A DNA stretch of 52,185 bases from Bacillota bacterium (GTDB lineage: Bacteria > Bacillota > Dethiobacteria > DTU022 > UBA8154), in NCBI GenBank assembly GCA_030656575.1, contig JAUSPO010000172.1, positions 1 through 52,185 of the forward strand, in the 5' to 3' direction. The notes below the pieces were generated by a model that saw nothing but the letters and a program-made list of their open reading frames with translations, ran no database searches and was not told the origin of the DNA. The position numbers and the translations under genes are program-made. Shown in pieces: positions 51,262 to 52,185 of the stretch (within the stretch, counting starts at the first letter, position 1; each line of letters opens with the position of its first letter).

Positions 51262-51471
51262 TCAGTTTTCTTCCCATTCTTCTTCTAAAATCCCTGCCTG
51301 TCTTAAAATTTCTTTGATAAGGCTAACTCCAATATCGTTTCCATGCGGGTTAGGAATACGAAGCTTTAAGGAAGCTTTTTCCATAAATGAGTGCTTGCCA
51401 CCAGAAAATGGGCCTTTAAAACCAAACTCCCGTAGCCTTTTAATAAGATCGCGCCTTGAAATGGATTTCAT
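51262..51471 (-). CDS. hicA: HicA-type mRNA interferase toxin
   Basis: A 69-residue HicA (YcfA-type) toxin. The dsRNA-binding-like fold shows ISRRDLIKRLREFGFKGPFSGGKHSFMEK, with the catalytic His in GGKHSFM, and then IPNPHGNDIGVSLIKEILRQAGI. It overlaps the hicB stop by four bases. Related HicA proteins cleave mRNA. Confidence 0.9.
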   Translation of the reverse strand: MKSISRRDLIKRLREFGFKGPFSGGKHSFMEKASLKLRIPNPHGNDIGVSLIKEILRQAGILEEEWEEN

Positions 51472-51716
51472 GTTTCTTTCACTATTACGTTTAAATCAAT
51501 ACTTCTAATTAATGGCAGGGAATCTCCATCCCTTATCTTCATTAATAACCATTCTTCTAATACTTCCTGCAATACTGCTCGACACGTTTCTAGAGTAGAC
51601 TCGTTTGACCAGACACCCGGGCAATTTTCAATTTCTCCAAAGAATGTTCCATCTTCAAGAATTTTATATTTTGCTTCTTCCATTGCTGCATTAATAAATT
51701 CAGTTAACATAGCCAT
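51468..51716 (-). CDS. hicB: HicB family antitoxin
   Basis: An 82-residue HicB-like antitoxin: YKILEDGTFFGEIENCPGVWSNESTLETCRAVLQEVLEEWLL is the typical partially degraded RNase H-like core. There is no clear DNA-binding extension at the C-terminus (ending IDLNVIVKET), so autoregulation may be weak or act in another way. The ATG has GGAGG seven bases upstream. hicB-first order is known in some Firmicutes. Confidence 0.9.
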   Translation of the reverse strand: MAMLTEFINAAMEEAKYKILEDGTFFGEIENCPGVWSNESTLETCRAVLQEVLEEWLLMKIRDGDSLPLIRSIDLNVIVKET

Positions 51717-51753
51717 ACGCTTACCTCCACTACAAATGAATCTCTATGCAAAT

Positions 51754-51782
51754 ATTATAATATACGAATAAAAACCTGTCAA
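51754..51782 (-). promoter_or_regulatory. Consensus sigma-A promoter of hicBA
   Basis: On the minus strand TTGACA (51777-51782), exactly 17 bases and TATAAT (51754-51759). It lies about 40 bases before the hicB start and is a perfect match to the consensus. Confidence 0.85.
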
Positions 51783-52185
51783 AGCTAACACATATTATCT
51801 TCAAAGTCAGATCTGTTCCGGTCAAACAACCCGATCCCCTGTCCCAGTTGGTTTGGACAGGCCCTATATCCCAACTTTCTGTCATTTTCTTCTATTTTTG
51901 CTTACTTACGGTTCTTCACTTCAGAAGTATTCATTTTAAGAAGAAGCTTCTTGTCTTTTGCAGTTTTAAACTTGCTTAACAAACGTGTTAAGCCATCAAT
52001 TAAGAGTCATAACATATTTGATTACAGAAACGTAGCCGAAAGCCCACGGTTTCAATCGTGGGATGAAGGGGATGAAGGCACGGCGAATTCATGAACCCAT
52101 ATATTTCCATAGCGTTTTAGAGAAGATTTACATAAAAATGAATATAAGGAAGCTGAAGTAAATTTACTGTTGTCTTTTTACACTT
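51783..52185. other. Right-end region without a gene
   Basis: No open frame is convincing in these last 400 bases. They hold a degenerate TGGGA-type repeat (51833-51874) and a hairpin CCCACG-GTTTCAAT-CGTGGG (52043-52062) followed by GATGAAGGGGATGAAGG. The hairpin is like the end structure of some IS200/IS605-type elements, but no transposase or TnpB remnant is visible on either strand. Confidence 0.4.

Overview
The window is a chromosomal segment of an endospore-forming, anaerobic, low-to-moderate GC Firmicute of the Clostridia type. The evidence is a complete spoIIIA operon (spoIIIAA to spoIIIAH), an intact sigK, an Asp23/AmaP cell-envelope module, a NuoEF/NuoG-GltD-like soluble oxidoreductase and an OLE RNA/OapA pair inside an isoprenoid operon. 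I cannot name the species. Almost everything is on the minus strand, so transcription mostly runs from right to left.

Left part (1-17.3 kb). Reading in the direction of transcription: nusB, a TsaD-like paralogue, then a probable Rex operator in front of nuoE-nuoF-nuoG/gltD. Two adjacent folD paralogues follow, then xseA, xseB, ispA, the OLE RNA, oapA, dxs, tlyA, nadK and recN (cut by the window edge). This joins NAD(P)H electron transfer, C1-folate oxidation, isoprenoid precursor synthesis and DNA-repair genes in one co-directional block.

Middle (17.3-37.6 kb). An asp23-amaP-DUF2273 envelope cluster has a near-consensus sigma-A promoter. Next is the spoIIIA operon, with a likely sigma-E promoter, interrupted between spoIIIAB and spoIIIAC by an unusual 359-bp GC-rich, hairpin-dense gap. 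Then come a very acidic zinc-ribbon protein, efp and a proline peptidase, and a type IV pilus/pseudopilin operon (pilD, pilB, pilC, then five pilin-like or PilX-like genes) that carries short palindromic repeats. yqeG, an FAD-dependent SQR-like oxidoreductase, sigK and a radical SAM gene complete this part. The oxidoreductase has an in-frame UGA at the position of a family-conserved Cys, a bacterial SECIS-like hairpin right after it, and 49 further family-like codons. I read it as a selenoprotein.

Right part (37.7-52.2 kb). addA-addB (double-strand break repair), a cofactor-independent phosphoglycerate mutase, an HTH-Uma2 fusion, an ABC-2 export pair, a polysaccharide deacetylase, an AbrB-type antitoxin with its PIN toxin truncated inside a short palindrome, and a hicB-hicA pair with a perfect consensus promoter.

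Two families of short palindromic repeats, with cores GGGGACGGTTCT and GGGACAGGTTCCTT, are scattered through the window. Some lie in frame inside coding genes. The strongest new observation is the selenocysteine-containing SQR-like flavoprotein. The structured gap in spoIIIA, the NuoG-GltD fusion without the FDH catalytic Cys/Sec, and the divergent tandem FolD pair follow.
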